64,000 nt of DNA from Hydractinia symbiolongicarpus. Its lineage: Eukaryota > Cnidaria > Hydrozoa > Anthoathecata > Hydractiniidae. The stretch covers positions 27,776,001 through 27,840,000 of the forward strand of contig NC_079883.1 in assembly GCF_029227915.1 (NCBI RefSeq). Reading direction: 5' to 3'. The translations under genes were made by a program, and so were the position numbers. Below the pieces are notes generated by a model. It saw only the letters and a program-made list of their open reading frames with translations. It was not told the DNA's origin and searched no databases. This document shows positions 30,285-41,400 of this stretch, piece by piece (within the stretch, counting starts at the first letter, position 1; the number at the start of each line of letters is the position of its first letter).

Positions 30285-31224
30285 TGAAACATGTTTCGAC
30301 ATTATCTAATGTCATCTTCAGTCAATATGATAACAAATTACAAGTTGTCATAAATATAATTACAAAACATGGGCAGTGAAGCAGGAAGATCTTGACCATT
30401 TAGAAAGGAATGATATGAGAATGGTTAGGTGGATGTGTAACACCAGTCTGAGAGACAGAAAGAGTTCAGATGAGCTAAGAAGCAGGCTAAAGTCTCCGTA
30501 GAATTAAAGATGTTATCCAGATAAGAAGATTGAATTGGCTAGGGCACTTGGAAAAATGGAGAGGAATAATTGGGTAAGAAAGTGTAGAGACTTGATAGTT
30601 CCTGGGGCAAAGCCCAGAGGAAGACCGAGAAAGACTTGGCAGGAGGTTATAAGGACAGACTTGATACAGAGGAAGTTGAGTTTAGATCTAACACAGTCTC
30701 AATCAGATTGGAAGAGGGTCATTAATATACCCGTCCAACCCATGCTAGCATGGAAACGGACATTAGGCCGAGAATGATGAATGATGATGATATACGTTAT
30801 ACAATGGAAAGTAATTAAAGAGTAGTAATATATGATAAAAACTTTTACAGAGTAATAGATGAAAGAACATAATAAAAAAATCATTAATGGCTCTATAGAA
30901 AAAGCGGTGAAAAAAGAAAGTGTGAGGGAAGGAGACAAAAAGGTGTAAGTAGCAAGAGAATAAATGTTAGACGGTTAGAGTTTTATCAGCATACTTAACC
31001 TGCTTATTTTAATCTGCATTATCAAAAAATTCCTCTTTCTCTCAAATGTGTTTGTACACATGAGAGTTTTTGTCTTTCTTTAAATGTTCCTCAATGCGTT
31101 GTCCAATATGTGTGGTGGTTTTAGCAATATAACAGGCATTACAGCCAGCACAAGCAAATTTATAGACAACGTTTGATTTCAAATGCTTAGACAGTTGCAA
31201 ATTTTTACGAAAACTAAAAAACAA
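30285..31224 (-). mobile_element. Penelope-like element fragment with GIY-YIG endonuclease
   Basis: The frame 31224-31042 encodes LKSNVVYKFACAGCNACYIA followed by HIGQRIEEHL and KNSHVYKHI. This is the N-terminal half of the GIY-YIG endonuclease of Penelope-like retroelements (VYKF.C.GC...YIG.T...R..EH). The expected YIG is YIA here, a likely inactivating change. At 30285-30320 sits a TTTCGACATTATCTAATGTC end-type motif of these elements. An RTE fragment on the opposite strand (30362-30790) lies inside. Confidence 0.65.
30362..30790 (+). mobile_element. RTE-type LINE 3' fragment
   Basis: The open frame around 30535-30777 encodes NNWVRKCRDLIVPGAKPRGR, PRKTWQEVIRTDL and PVQPMLAWKRT, the C-terminal tail typical of RTE proteins. 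The upstream part (AAGCAGGAAGATCTTGACCA) matches the KQKDLD region of the large element at 32397-35515. It ends in an ATGATG-type tail. A frameshift near 30495 separates the two halves. Confidence 0.8.
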
Positions 31225-31330
31225 TGGATTTTTTACGGACTCTGATTATGATAAAATTTACCCTAAAGGCTCTTCTCCTGCTAGAATTTATGGTCTTCCA
31301 AAACTTCACAAGTCTTTCCTAATTCTCCTG
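31217..31330 (+). mobile_element. Penelope-like reverse transcriptase N-terminal fragment
   Basis: A plus-strand frame reads SDYDKIYPKGSSPARIYGLP then KLHK, the conserved entry to the reverse transcriptase of Penelope-like elements (Y-P-x-G-S-x-P-x-x-x-Y-G-L-P-K-x-H-K). It abuts the opposite-strand GIY-YIG fragment, so the copies are rearranged. Confidence 0.6.
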
Positions 31331-31714
31331 TTAGAGGAATGTTTTGATAATGCTACTGTTGAATCTTTTTTCTTTTCTAGATCATGCACAAACAAAATGG
31401 CAACTCAAATTGAAAGAAGGGTTGCATATAAGTTGGAAGAATCCAGATTTAAATAAACAGTATGTTGATAGAACTCTAATAGTCTAACATTTTTTCTATC
31501 TCTTGGTACTTACACAGAAAACGGCACAAAATTCTGTGGGCTTGTCGGCATTTTAAAAAATCAGAATTTCGCCTTAAAATCACAACTATATATTTTAAAA
31601 GTTAAAAAAACCTAATCTTAGAACCCTACAGGAACTTGCTACGTGAGAAAATGATTTTATGTCATCATCACTCTGTCTATTGTCAGGGATAGTGTGGGCT
31701 AAACATACCTTTCC

Positions 31715-32010
31715 TAGTGTTCAGATAAGCTAAGAAGCAGACTAAGTATCCGTAGAACTAAAGATGTTATCCAGATAAGAAGATTGAATTGGCTGGGGCA
31801 CTTGGAAAGAATAGAGGAGGATAATTGGGTAAGAAAGTGTAGAGACTTTATAGTTCCTGGGGCAAAGCCCAGAGGCAGACCGAGAAAGACTTGGCAGGAG
31901 GTTATAAGGACAGACTTGATACAGAGAAAGTTGAGTTTAGATCTAACACAGTCTAGATTAGATTGAAAGAGGAAAACGGACGTTAAGCCGAGAATGATGA
32001 TGATGATGAT
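31715..32010 (+). mobile_element. RTE-type LINE 3' fragment, second copy
   Basis: Nearly the same as 30480-30790: MNWLGHLERIEEDNWVRKC, GAKPRGRPRKTWQEVIRTD. It ends in (GAT/ATG)n at 31998-32012. Near the end the copy lacks the segment encoding INIPVQPMLAW found in the first copy. Confidence 0.8.
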
Positions 32011-32394
32011 GAGAGGTGTTTATTAATGGTCTATTAACAAAATTAACGCTTACAAAAAGCTGCTCTCCGAATCATTACTTTTTTTAATTTTAATTCACCA
32101 TCAAATCCTATTTTTCTCAATCTTAATATTCTTACTCTTTCAGATCTTATAAAATTTCTCAACATTATTTTAACTTTTAATATTATAAATCTCCATTCTC
32201 CAGGTATATAATATTTGTGATATTTTTAAATTGGTCTGCCATTCTTCTAATCATTCAACAAGAAGTAAATCCATTAAACTTCTAGCTAGACCTTCTGATA
32301 GGACTACATTTGGTTTGGTCTCAAATCAAAACGTTACCAAATCTTATTAATTGGAACAATATCCAACAACACTTTCACCAATACGACCTAGCCA

Positions 32395-35300
32395 CTCTAA
32401 TCATCATCATTCATCATTCTCGGCTTAACGTCCGTTTTCCATGCTAGCATGGATTGGACGGGGTATATTAATGACCTTTCCTTTCCTAAACAGTCAAGAT
32501 CTTTCTGCTTCACTGCCCATGTCTCACTACCGTACAACATAACACTTCTTACACAGGCCTCATACAACCTACCTTTTACCTTAATTGACAGGGCTCTGCT
32601 AGTCAACAAAGGAAGTAACTCTCTGAACTTTTTCCAAGCAGAACCTATCCTGCAAGTAACACTTCTTTCAACACCCCCTTCACTGCCCAACATATCACCT
32701 AAGTAACAGAAGTTCTCAACTATCTCTAACGAGCCACTGTTGTACATCATTAAAGCTGGAAATACTTCATTCTCTATAATCTCACCTTTGCAACGCTTGC
32801 ATACAAACTGAATGTCAGCTCTTAACCTTCCACTAATACTACTGCACTTCTTATGTACCCAATGCTTGCAAGTCTGACAAAAAATTGAGTTACTACCAAC
32901 CCCTTTCCTGCAAACTCCACAAGGCCAGTTTCCAACTACAAGGTCACACTTGGCTGTAATGCTACTAATCATGACTTTAGACTTTGCTGTGTTTACCTTT
33001 AGCCCTTTCTCTTCTATTCCTTTCTTCCACTTCTTAAACTTTTCAACTAATTCTTCCATCGACTCTGCTATGAGAACCAAATCATCTGCATACAATAACT
33101 CCCATGGACAACCTGTTCTGAACTCCATCGACAGCGCTTCTAAGACTAGAATAAACAACAAAGGACTAAGTACAGAACCCTGATGTACACCAACATTTAC
33201 ACTAAATTCATCACTAAGTGAATCATTAATCCTGACACGACTTCTAGCATTGCTGTACATAGACTGAACCATCGTAACTAGCCACTCATCCACACCTAAT
33301 TTTCTCATAGCCCACCAAATAACTTTACGTGGCACTCTATCAAAAGCTTTCTCTAAATCTACAAAGGCAAAATAGAGATTCTTTCTCTTTCCTAAATGCT
33401 TTTCCTGAAGCTGTCTGAGTAAAAATATTGCATCTGTAGTGCCACGCCCTGGAACAAAACCAAATTGCATCTTATCTATATCAATTCTTTCTCTAAGTAA
33501 CTTATCAATCACTCTTTCAATAACTTTCATTACTTGATCAACCAACTTCAAACCTCTATAGTTACCCCTTTCTAATGCATCACCCTTGCCCTTGAAACAA
33601 TTCACTATTACACTCGACTGCCACTCACTCAGAATAGCACCATCCTGTATAATATGGTTAGCAAGACTTGTAATAAGCTCAACTCCAATATATCCAGATG
33701 CTTTTACCATCTCTGCAACAATACCTGATAGTCCTGCAGCCTTGACAATCTTCAATTTACTAATAGCCTCCACTACCCATTCTGTCTTGATCTGCATAGC
33801 TGGCCCTTCTACAACATCATCATCACACAAATTATCCTCATCCCAATCAAACTCAGTGTTAAGCAACCTCTGATAATGATTCTTCCAAGCTACCCTTTTC
33901 TCCTCCTCTGTGCTAGCCAAAACACCTTCATCATTACGTATACACTTCTCACCTACAACATCTTGATTAGTCTTCTTCATTTGCTTTGCTATCTTGAATA
34001 CCTCATTGCGCTGGTCTTCCCTTCTTAACACATCTGCAAATCTGTTTCTCTCTGCTTCTGATTTTGCCTTATATACTGCTGTACGAGCGCGACGCTTAGC
34101 TTCTAAGTAAATATTTTTACTACCACCTGACTTCCACTCTTTCCAAAGTTTCCTATTTTCCTTTATACACTGGTCAACCTCATTATTCCACCACCAGGTC
34201 TGTCTATGTCTAGCTGGTCCTTTCGTCCACCCACAGGTATCATCAGAAGCTTCTAGAAGACAATTCTTCAAAGTAGTCCAAATACTTTCAACATTGTCAC
34301 TATCACATTGACCATTGTGGGCTAACTGCTGAACTTTTGCACTAAATTGTCTTGCTACAATCTCTTCCTTCAGCTTCCAGACTTTTCAACGGGGCCTGTA
34401 CTTTCCCTTGGCTTCTTTAACACTCTTCAAGATAATATCACAAACCAGCAACCTATGCTGGGAAACACACTCTTCCCCCGATATAACTTTCACGTCCTTC
34501 ACCATTTTCTTGTCTGACTTTCTAATCAGGAAGTAATCTATCTGTGTCTTACAACCACCTGACTCATATGTTATCAGCCTACTCTGTCTCTTACTGAATG
34601 ATGTGTTGCAAACCACCATGTCCGTTGCCATTTCAAACTCAAGCAATCTCTCCCCTTCCTTATTTCTGCTCCCAAATCCATAGCCTCCATGCACACCTCT
34701 ATAACCTTCAGATGACTTCCCAACATGACCATTAAAGTCGCCGCCCACCATGACAAGTTCAGTGTCTCCAAACTTTGATGTGACTGCTATCAACTCATAG
34801 TAAGACTTATCTTTATCTTCCTCACTGAGTCCACACTGTGGAGCATAAACTGACAGAAAAGTGACAATCCTATTACCTATCAAAAACTTAATCACTATAA
34901 TACGACTATTAACACGCATAACATCTATTACTTTTTCTACCCACTTCTCTGCAACGAATATGCCAACTCCTCCATATCCATCATTATTACCGATCCAAAA
35001 AAGCTTATACCTTGCCCTCCTACCTTCCACAAATCTCACTGAAGCTCCTCTCCACCTGACTTCCTGAACACAACACATATCAACAGATCTACGTTCTAAC
35101 ATTTCAACTACTTCACCTGCTCTACCTCTCAGAGTACCAACATTTACACTAGTCATCCTCAACCTAGTGTTATCTACCTTGTGATGTGATAGCTGGGTAA
35201 CGGTCTGACAATGCTCACACCTGACATCTGTCCTACCATGCGCGACACTTTCACTCTTTAGAGTTCCAGCCCTGTTTACGCAGTTTGTCTGATCCACTAT

Positions 35301-35515
35301 TCTTGCGGCCATTAATAAAGAGTTTTGGCATTGTTTTACAGCTGGATGCCGTTCCTAGCGCCAACCGTTCACAGACCGGACTGGGTGTTTTTTAAAGTGA
35401 CACCATCACTATGTGGCATTTCATGGGACTTCCACAATCGCCCCTTTAAACTAAGGTATGGTGGAGGACGTTCAACTCCTCTCTTGTCTCTTAAAGAGAC
35501 CCTTCACCTAACCTA
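32395..35515 (-). mobile_element. RTE-type non-LTR retrotransposon, nearly complete
   Basis: One minus-strand frame covers an apurinic endonuclease (35312-34386; MCCVQEVRWRGASVRF, MVGGDFNGHVG, QIDYFLI, SQHRLL) and a reverse transcriptase (34271-32397; FGFVPGRGTTDAIF, FAFVDLEKAFD, HQGSVLSPLLF, catalytic YADDL). Only one TGA stop, at 34387-34389, separates the two domains in the same frame. After the RT lies a PHD-like Cys/His finger (CGVCRKG ... CQTCKHWVHKKC ... CKRCKG). The C-terminal region is internally deleted: the frame jumps from KQKDLDCLGKE to PVQSMLAWK, losing about 90 residues still visible in the copies at 30362 and 31715. It ends in an (ATG)n-type tail at 32397-32415, as RTE elements do. 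The 5' UTR probably extends to about 35515. It is probably dead but young. Confidence 0.88.
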
Positions 35516-36003
35516 AAATAACTAAAAAAATCTGCAAAAAAATCTGCAAATCTTATCTTCTGGATTGCTATAACACTAATCTCTCCACTGCATAAAAAAG
35601 ATTTTACTAAAATTTTTTTTTGTAGTGTCTTACTGCTTATTGCAATCATTTGATCTTCTATAGGTGGCCATCACCTACATTAGTATTTATACTATCTGAT
35701 GGTCTCTCCGTAGGTATTTATTTAATGTAAAATATACAGTTATCTCACACGAAATAAATACTATTACTACTACAGAAGGACATTTCCCCATCAGTCTTGG
35801 AAATTTGTATGAGAAAATGTTTCCTTTAGCTTCAAATCAAAGCAACGATGGATTCTTTCCCTAGACTCCACATATTTATTAGGTCTGGGCAAATATATAA
35901 TGTGATCACAAGTAAACTTTGCTGTGAGTTTGTTAGCATAGAGTGGACCCCAGTGGAAACAATCCACTAACTATAGGTTTTTGTGATTTTCTGGGCTAAC
36001 CAC

Positions 36004-36004
<1 letters not shown>

Positions 36005-36034
<30 letters not shown>
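36005..36034. repeat. (ATT)n microsatellite
   Basis: Ten consecutive ATT units between the RTE element and a SINE copy. Confidence 0.9.
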
Positions 36035-36221
36035 GAGTTCTCAAAAGGGCTCTAATTTATGCAATATTACACAATTCTGTATTACTTTGAAGGATGTCTT
36101 TTTTGTAGTCGACTTAACAAAATTAAAAGTACTGTTTTGAATATTAGGAATAACTAGGGGGAATCCAGAGTTTTAAAGATAAATTCCAACGTGACGTTAT
36201 TAGTTTACTTTTCAGTGGTAA

Positions 36222-36540
36222 GCTCTTTGTGAGTCTGCACTGCAGCTTAGTGGTTATAACTCTGGTACTTTTTGATAGGGACCAGGGTTAAATTCCCCTT
36301 GTCAGCGCTTCAATGGGCCAGTCAATGTTACCATAGTCCCGGTTGGAGGGAGTTTTCTGGTGGAGCGGGAACCCTCCTAATTGGAACTGCATAGCTCAAA
36401 ATGAGCATTATATACTCTAGAACTCCCAATCTAAGCCATGGCCTCTCCTGGAAATAATAAACAGGGTATATCCCTCAATATTTGTGAGGCTAGCCGTGTA
36501 AAATGTACACATGTAATTTATCTATCTGGAACTATTCCTT
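36222..36540 (+). repeat. tRNA-derived SINE, full-length copy
   Basis: Head: CAGCTTAGTGGTTATAACTC (A-box-like) and GGGACCAGGGTTAAATTCCC (B-box-like). Middle: CAATGTTACCATAGTCCCGG. Tail: GCTCAAAATGAGCATTATAT, ATAAACAGGGTATATCCCTC, TTGTGAGGCTAGCCGTGTAA and a short TTATCTATCT end. It matches the minus-strand copy at 11450-12012 along nearly its whole length. Confidence 0.7.
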
Positions 36541-38411
36541 AGAGAGTTCACAAATAATGAAAAGTTCAGATACAAACTTTTTCATGGGGGTGCTCTAACA
36601 TATGCAGGCGGTGGACAAAAATGTGATGTAATTTCCCTCAGTCTAATATAGACGGTACATACACATCATACATAGCCACTAGTTAAGCTAGCTAAGCTAG
36701 CTCAAAACTTTTCAACAAAACACAGAAAGAGAAAGGTGAGCTAATAAGAAATCAGTATTGGTAGCTAACTAGCTACCTATAAATCTTTAAAATGTGCTAG
36801 TTTTTTTTTCTCAAGTATGTTGAGTGTGCACATTACAAAACTATGAAATTGATCTTTTACTTAGCAGCGCATCTGGTAAAAACTTTTCCGTCATGTCAGG
36901 TCCAATTCAACCAAAACACAATCCGCGCCACTTCTTTACGCGGATTGATCGACTCTGCGGGGTAGAAATTATACAATGGAGCGCCGTTATATTAAATCAG
37001 TTTTTATGCTGCGCGGTAATTCTCGGAAATACCATTACATCTCTCTGTTCCCACACAAAGAGTTCCCTTCTATGCCCGTAAGGCGAAACACTGGTGCGAC
37101 CGGCAGGCAATTTTTCCTTTGTTTAAAAAGTTTAGTTAAATTGTCAAATCAGTAGCGACCTACGCGCGTGGACATGCTCCACTGTGTCAGTTTCGCCGAT
37201 ACAAACTAGCCACCACCATCGAGAAACTCGTAGCAGTCATCTAGAAATACATGTTCAAGTGAAGAAAACTATAGATAAACTGGGGCCGAAGCTGTGCACC
37301 CAAATTCAACTCCATAAAAAAACCCGAATTATATCGGGGAAATATCACGCGCTATTTTCCACGCACCTTTTATCGTGTATCAAGCACGAAGTAGTTATCG
37401 AAAGGAGTAATTTTTGCGGTTTGAAGGGCTGTAAAAAGACAAGTTTTTGTGAAACTTATTTTTTTGAATTTCGAGTTCGAGGAAAAGTGCAAGACTTTAG
37501 TAAACCATTTGTTTATTTTAAGCCAAGTTCTTCCAGGGTGTCCACTCAAAGTTGACCTCGATTTTCCTGACACATTTTCCTGAAATTATTTTGCTAAAAA
37601 TCCTGACATTTTCAAATTTTCTCCCTTACTTTTTCCTATAGTTTATGGCTGATGAACTAGCCAACCGTTCAAGAGAGAAATAAGAATGCAATATATATGA
37701 AGAAAAAGAAAACAAGGGATGAAATAAATACAAGCTGACAAAAACTGAGATTGAGAAATATTATATTAAAATGAGTAGCATATGCATTACTAGGACTTTG
37801 TGGCATGCTTAAACTCCTGACCTTTTTCTGCCATTTCATAAAAAGACCAAATTTTCACTGACATATCGTCTATACTGTAAAAAGTCTTAACATAGTGGAT
37901 ACCCTGTCTACTAATACTAATTTGCTTCTCGCGTTAGAAAAAAGGCAAAAAGAAAGTTTGCCTTTGTAGATTATAATAAAGTTTAAGTAATATATTTTTT
38001 CAGTTTAAAAGACAAATTCGCGAAAATTAATATTCTTACGTACGTTGTAAACAAAGAACGACAAGTGTTTTAAAAGGAATAATTATTGTGCATCGTAAAA
38101 ATATCTACATATTTCACAAAAATGATAATACAATGTAACACTTTACAGATTTGAGAACGGTATAATTCATATAAACTTATATTCTTGTTGATTTAAGAAG
38201 AGGCTTGTAGTTTGTTAGTTTTCGCTATTCTTTACAATGTGTAGTTTACCTATTTGTGAAAATGTCTATGGCCATAAAAAGGCACTCCATGCAAGTTTTT
38301 CAAAAAATATATTTTCAGCAGAAGTTTTAGTTCAATGAAATCGTTGCAACAAAACTACTTTTTTCTTTTTAAGGTTTTAAATAACAACAAACTATTAAAA
38401 AGTCCAACAAA

Positions 38412-41400
38412 TCATTTCTTTACGACATTAAGCAGTATCTTCTTCGATTTGAATTCACAATCTTTATCGATTAAATTATAAACCGTTCGACCGTAAGTTT
38501 GGCGAAATGTCGACTTGATAAGCTGCAGGTCAATCTAAAAAGTAATATTATATAACTAATATATTGAAGATAAAAATAAGAAAACGATATACTTGAATCT
38601 CTGATATGGAAGTAAAAAAACCAAGTAGGATATAACTTAACAATAAACCTATAAATATAATAGACTATATAATAAGCATATCTATATATTCGACTATAAA
38701 AAACTACAGCATATCAAGACAAGCTTTCAAGATTTCTTTTTTTGTCAAGTAATTTTTACAAATGCTTATTTAGGCGCTTAGATATAAAGAAGAAGCCGAA
38801 CGGCTTGAACCTCTAGGCGAAATGATTTTTTTTTGGCTGAGAGAACACCGGTCTATAACTTTCGTGCTCATAAAATCAGCCTGCAAAAGACTTTGATCAA
38901 ATGATGCACCTTATAATTAGTATTATTTTTACTAGAAAAATAAAAACAAAAAAGGAAAAACATCACTCCATTTGTTTTCTTGATAATATAAAAGAACACT
39001 TACTTCAGCTCGCGATATGATGCATCGAATAAGCATGCTGTAATCTGGCTCTTCGTAACATACTGAACGATATATTCTTTCGCAGAAATACATCGATGCA
39101 TCACGTACGTTGCATACTAAAAGAAGGCGTAGAGTACACTATTAAATCATTCTATCAATGTGTTGCTTAGGATGAAATAAACACAGTACAAATCCGCTAA
39201 TTCGAATGATGCTAATTCGAACATTTGCCATTTCAAAGCAAGTTCTTTAACAACTTGAGTAGCGGTATATTGAATTTTCAATTTACGGCTACCCTAATGG
39301 AATAAACTTTCGAGACAAGTTATTGCGCGAATGACGGAGTTGACAAAAATTCGCGAAAAGCATAAAAATTCGCGAAATTTAAGTCTTGCAAAAACTTATT
39401 TTACTAAGGTGTATAAAACTTCATCATAAAAAAGGACAACTGTGAAAACACTTAAAACGCGCTGTTTTTACAGGCTTTTTATCAAATCAAGTTTCAAGGT
39501 TTTTTTTAACTAACTTTCTTTTGTACTTACTAATTGCTGTTACTCCTTCTAAAAATTCTCTTTCCAACGTTTCGTCCAATATTTCTAATATATCCACTTG
39601 TGATATCTAAGGTAAATTAGTGAGAATATACATCAAATATGTCTGTGTTTTTCATTCATTTAATTGCATTCGCGTCAATTCATTTAATTTCGCGAATGCA
39701 TAAATTTGTACTTATTCAGTAGTAGCAAGTAATGACGTCATTTTTATATAAATATAAATTTCTACAAGCAAACAAACTCTGGTCTTGTTTTGTAGCAATA
39801 TTTTTTTAAGTTCTGAAACATGCCAAATTAAAGGCGGTTTTCGGACATCCGTTCAGGGGTCCAGGATTTAATACTGGTGCCCAAAACCGTTACAAGATAT
39901 GTCATAATTCTCTCAAATTAGACTGTTCTTTTTAGCACTTGTGTGCTTAGCTACTTAAAACGGAGGGCCTGAAATTGAAATCGATAAATTCTGAAATCGC
40001 GTATTTCTCGAGAAGGCTATACAGCATCAATACACCTTTCCCGAATTTATTTCCTTTGATGTACCGCAGCTCTTTCTCAGCTTTTTTAAAGAAAACGAAT
40101 GTAATTTTCGAAATCCTCACATAAAAATTGATAAATCGTGAAATTTTCATATTCATACATCAAACAAACAATCTGCTACAACAGTTTTTTTAATTTTGTA
40201 CTAATTCCCCGTTCCCTCTATACGGCTAATTCGCAATGCATTATGGTAGTTGTATTCTACAGTTTTCCCTCCCAGAAGCGAGAGTTTGTAAATAAATAAC
40301 AGCATTCTTTTTATTGTGGCGATAATAACAAAAAGCCGTTATTGTTTGTGATAATTTTCAAATCTCCTCAAGAAAATCATTATCTCCCTTATCCAAAACC
40401 CGTGTTATTGATGTAAACATTTAAATATTGTTAGTTAGTGAGGTTTTAGGAGTGAAAGAAGTCGAAATGGAAGTAATAAATAAGGATACAGATTTAGATA
40501 TAATTTTAAGCTCTACAGATCTTGGGCCTAGCTTTTCTCAAAGCTCTTGTGTGGTACCAAGACCTGTTTTTAAAGAATTAACAAATGCCGAGAGGGACGA
40601 AGAAGTGGAGGAAAGAACACACGAAGATATAAGTCAATGGTCAACTGATCTTGCAGCTATGCCTTCGATCACCCAGGAGAAAATTCACCAATATTTAGTT
40701 CTTGGAAATAGCTGTGATAGCAAGCCGAAGGGTGCTACAAAGCATAAAATTCTTGGATACCAACTATTCAAGGAGAGCTACGTGAAGAAAGTGAGAGTTA
40801 AAAGTAATGTTATGGCTGAAAAATTAACTTTTCTTGTGAAATGTTTTGTAGCTGCTTCCATGAAAAGAGAAAAATATTCTGTTTATGTCCACCTGTGTCA
40901 AAGAAGTGGTGATATTTTGTATGCGAAATGTTTATGTAAAGCTGGAGCAGGAGGATGCTGTAAGCATGTCGCAGCAGTTCTATTTCAATTGGTTGAATAC
41001 AAACAGTTGGACTTAAAAATTGTCCCTGATGACAAGACATGCACAGATTTGTTACAAAAATGGCATGTACCTGGAGAAAGTGCAAATTCTGCACCAATAA
41101 AATTTTCTGCAATGGCATTCGAGAAAGCAGACCTTACGAAAGACACAAATGAAAGTCGCAAAAGACCGTTGGTCACAGGAAATAGAAAATTTTGTTCTAC
41201 ACCACTGTTTGCACATGAGCCCTCAACCGAAAAAGTCAAAAAATTAGCGACAGACTTATTTGAAATAGGGCAAGGAACTTCAATGGCATATTTATTACAA
41301 GGAAATGACTATAAACCATCATCATTTTATGACACATCTATAAAAGAATTTAATTTTGAACAGACAAACAGTGAAACAGTTGAATTACGTCCGACAGTTA

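Larger units (their letters stand above)
28861..38411. other. Transposon-rich intergenic region
   Basis: There is no host gene that I can support between the 5' end of the PWWP/IBD gene and the stop codon of the tandem annexin gene. Besides the annotated SINE, RTE and Penelope-like pieces and microsatellites, the segments 28861-29700, 32011-32394, 35516-36221 and 36541-38411 show nothing recognisable. The promoter of the PWWP/IBD gene should lie just right of 28860. Confidence 0.6.

Noticed and set aside
36824-37555. Two plus-strand open frames of 85 and 123 codons
   Set aside because: No family resemblance and no splice partners found; likely chance frames in intergenic DNA.
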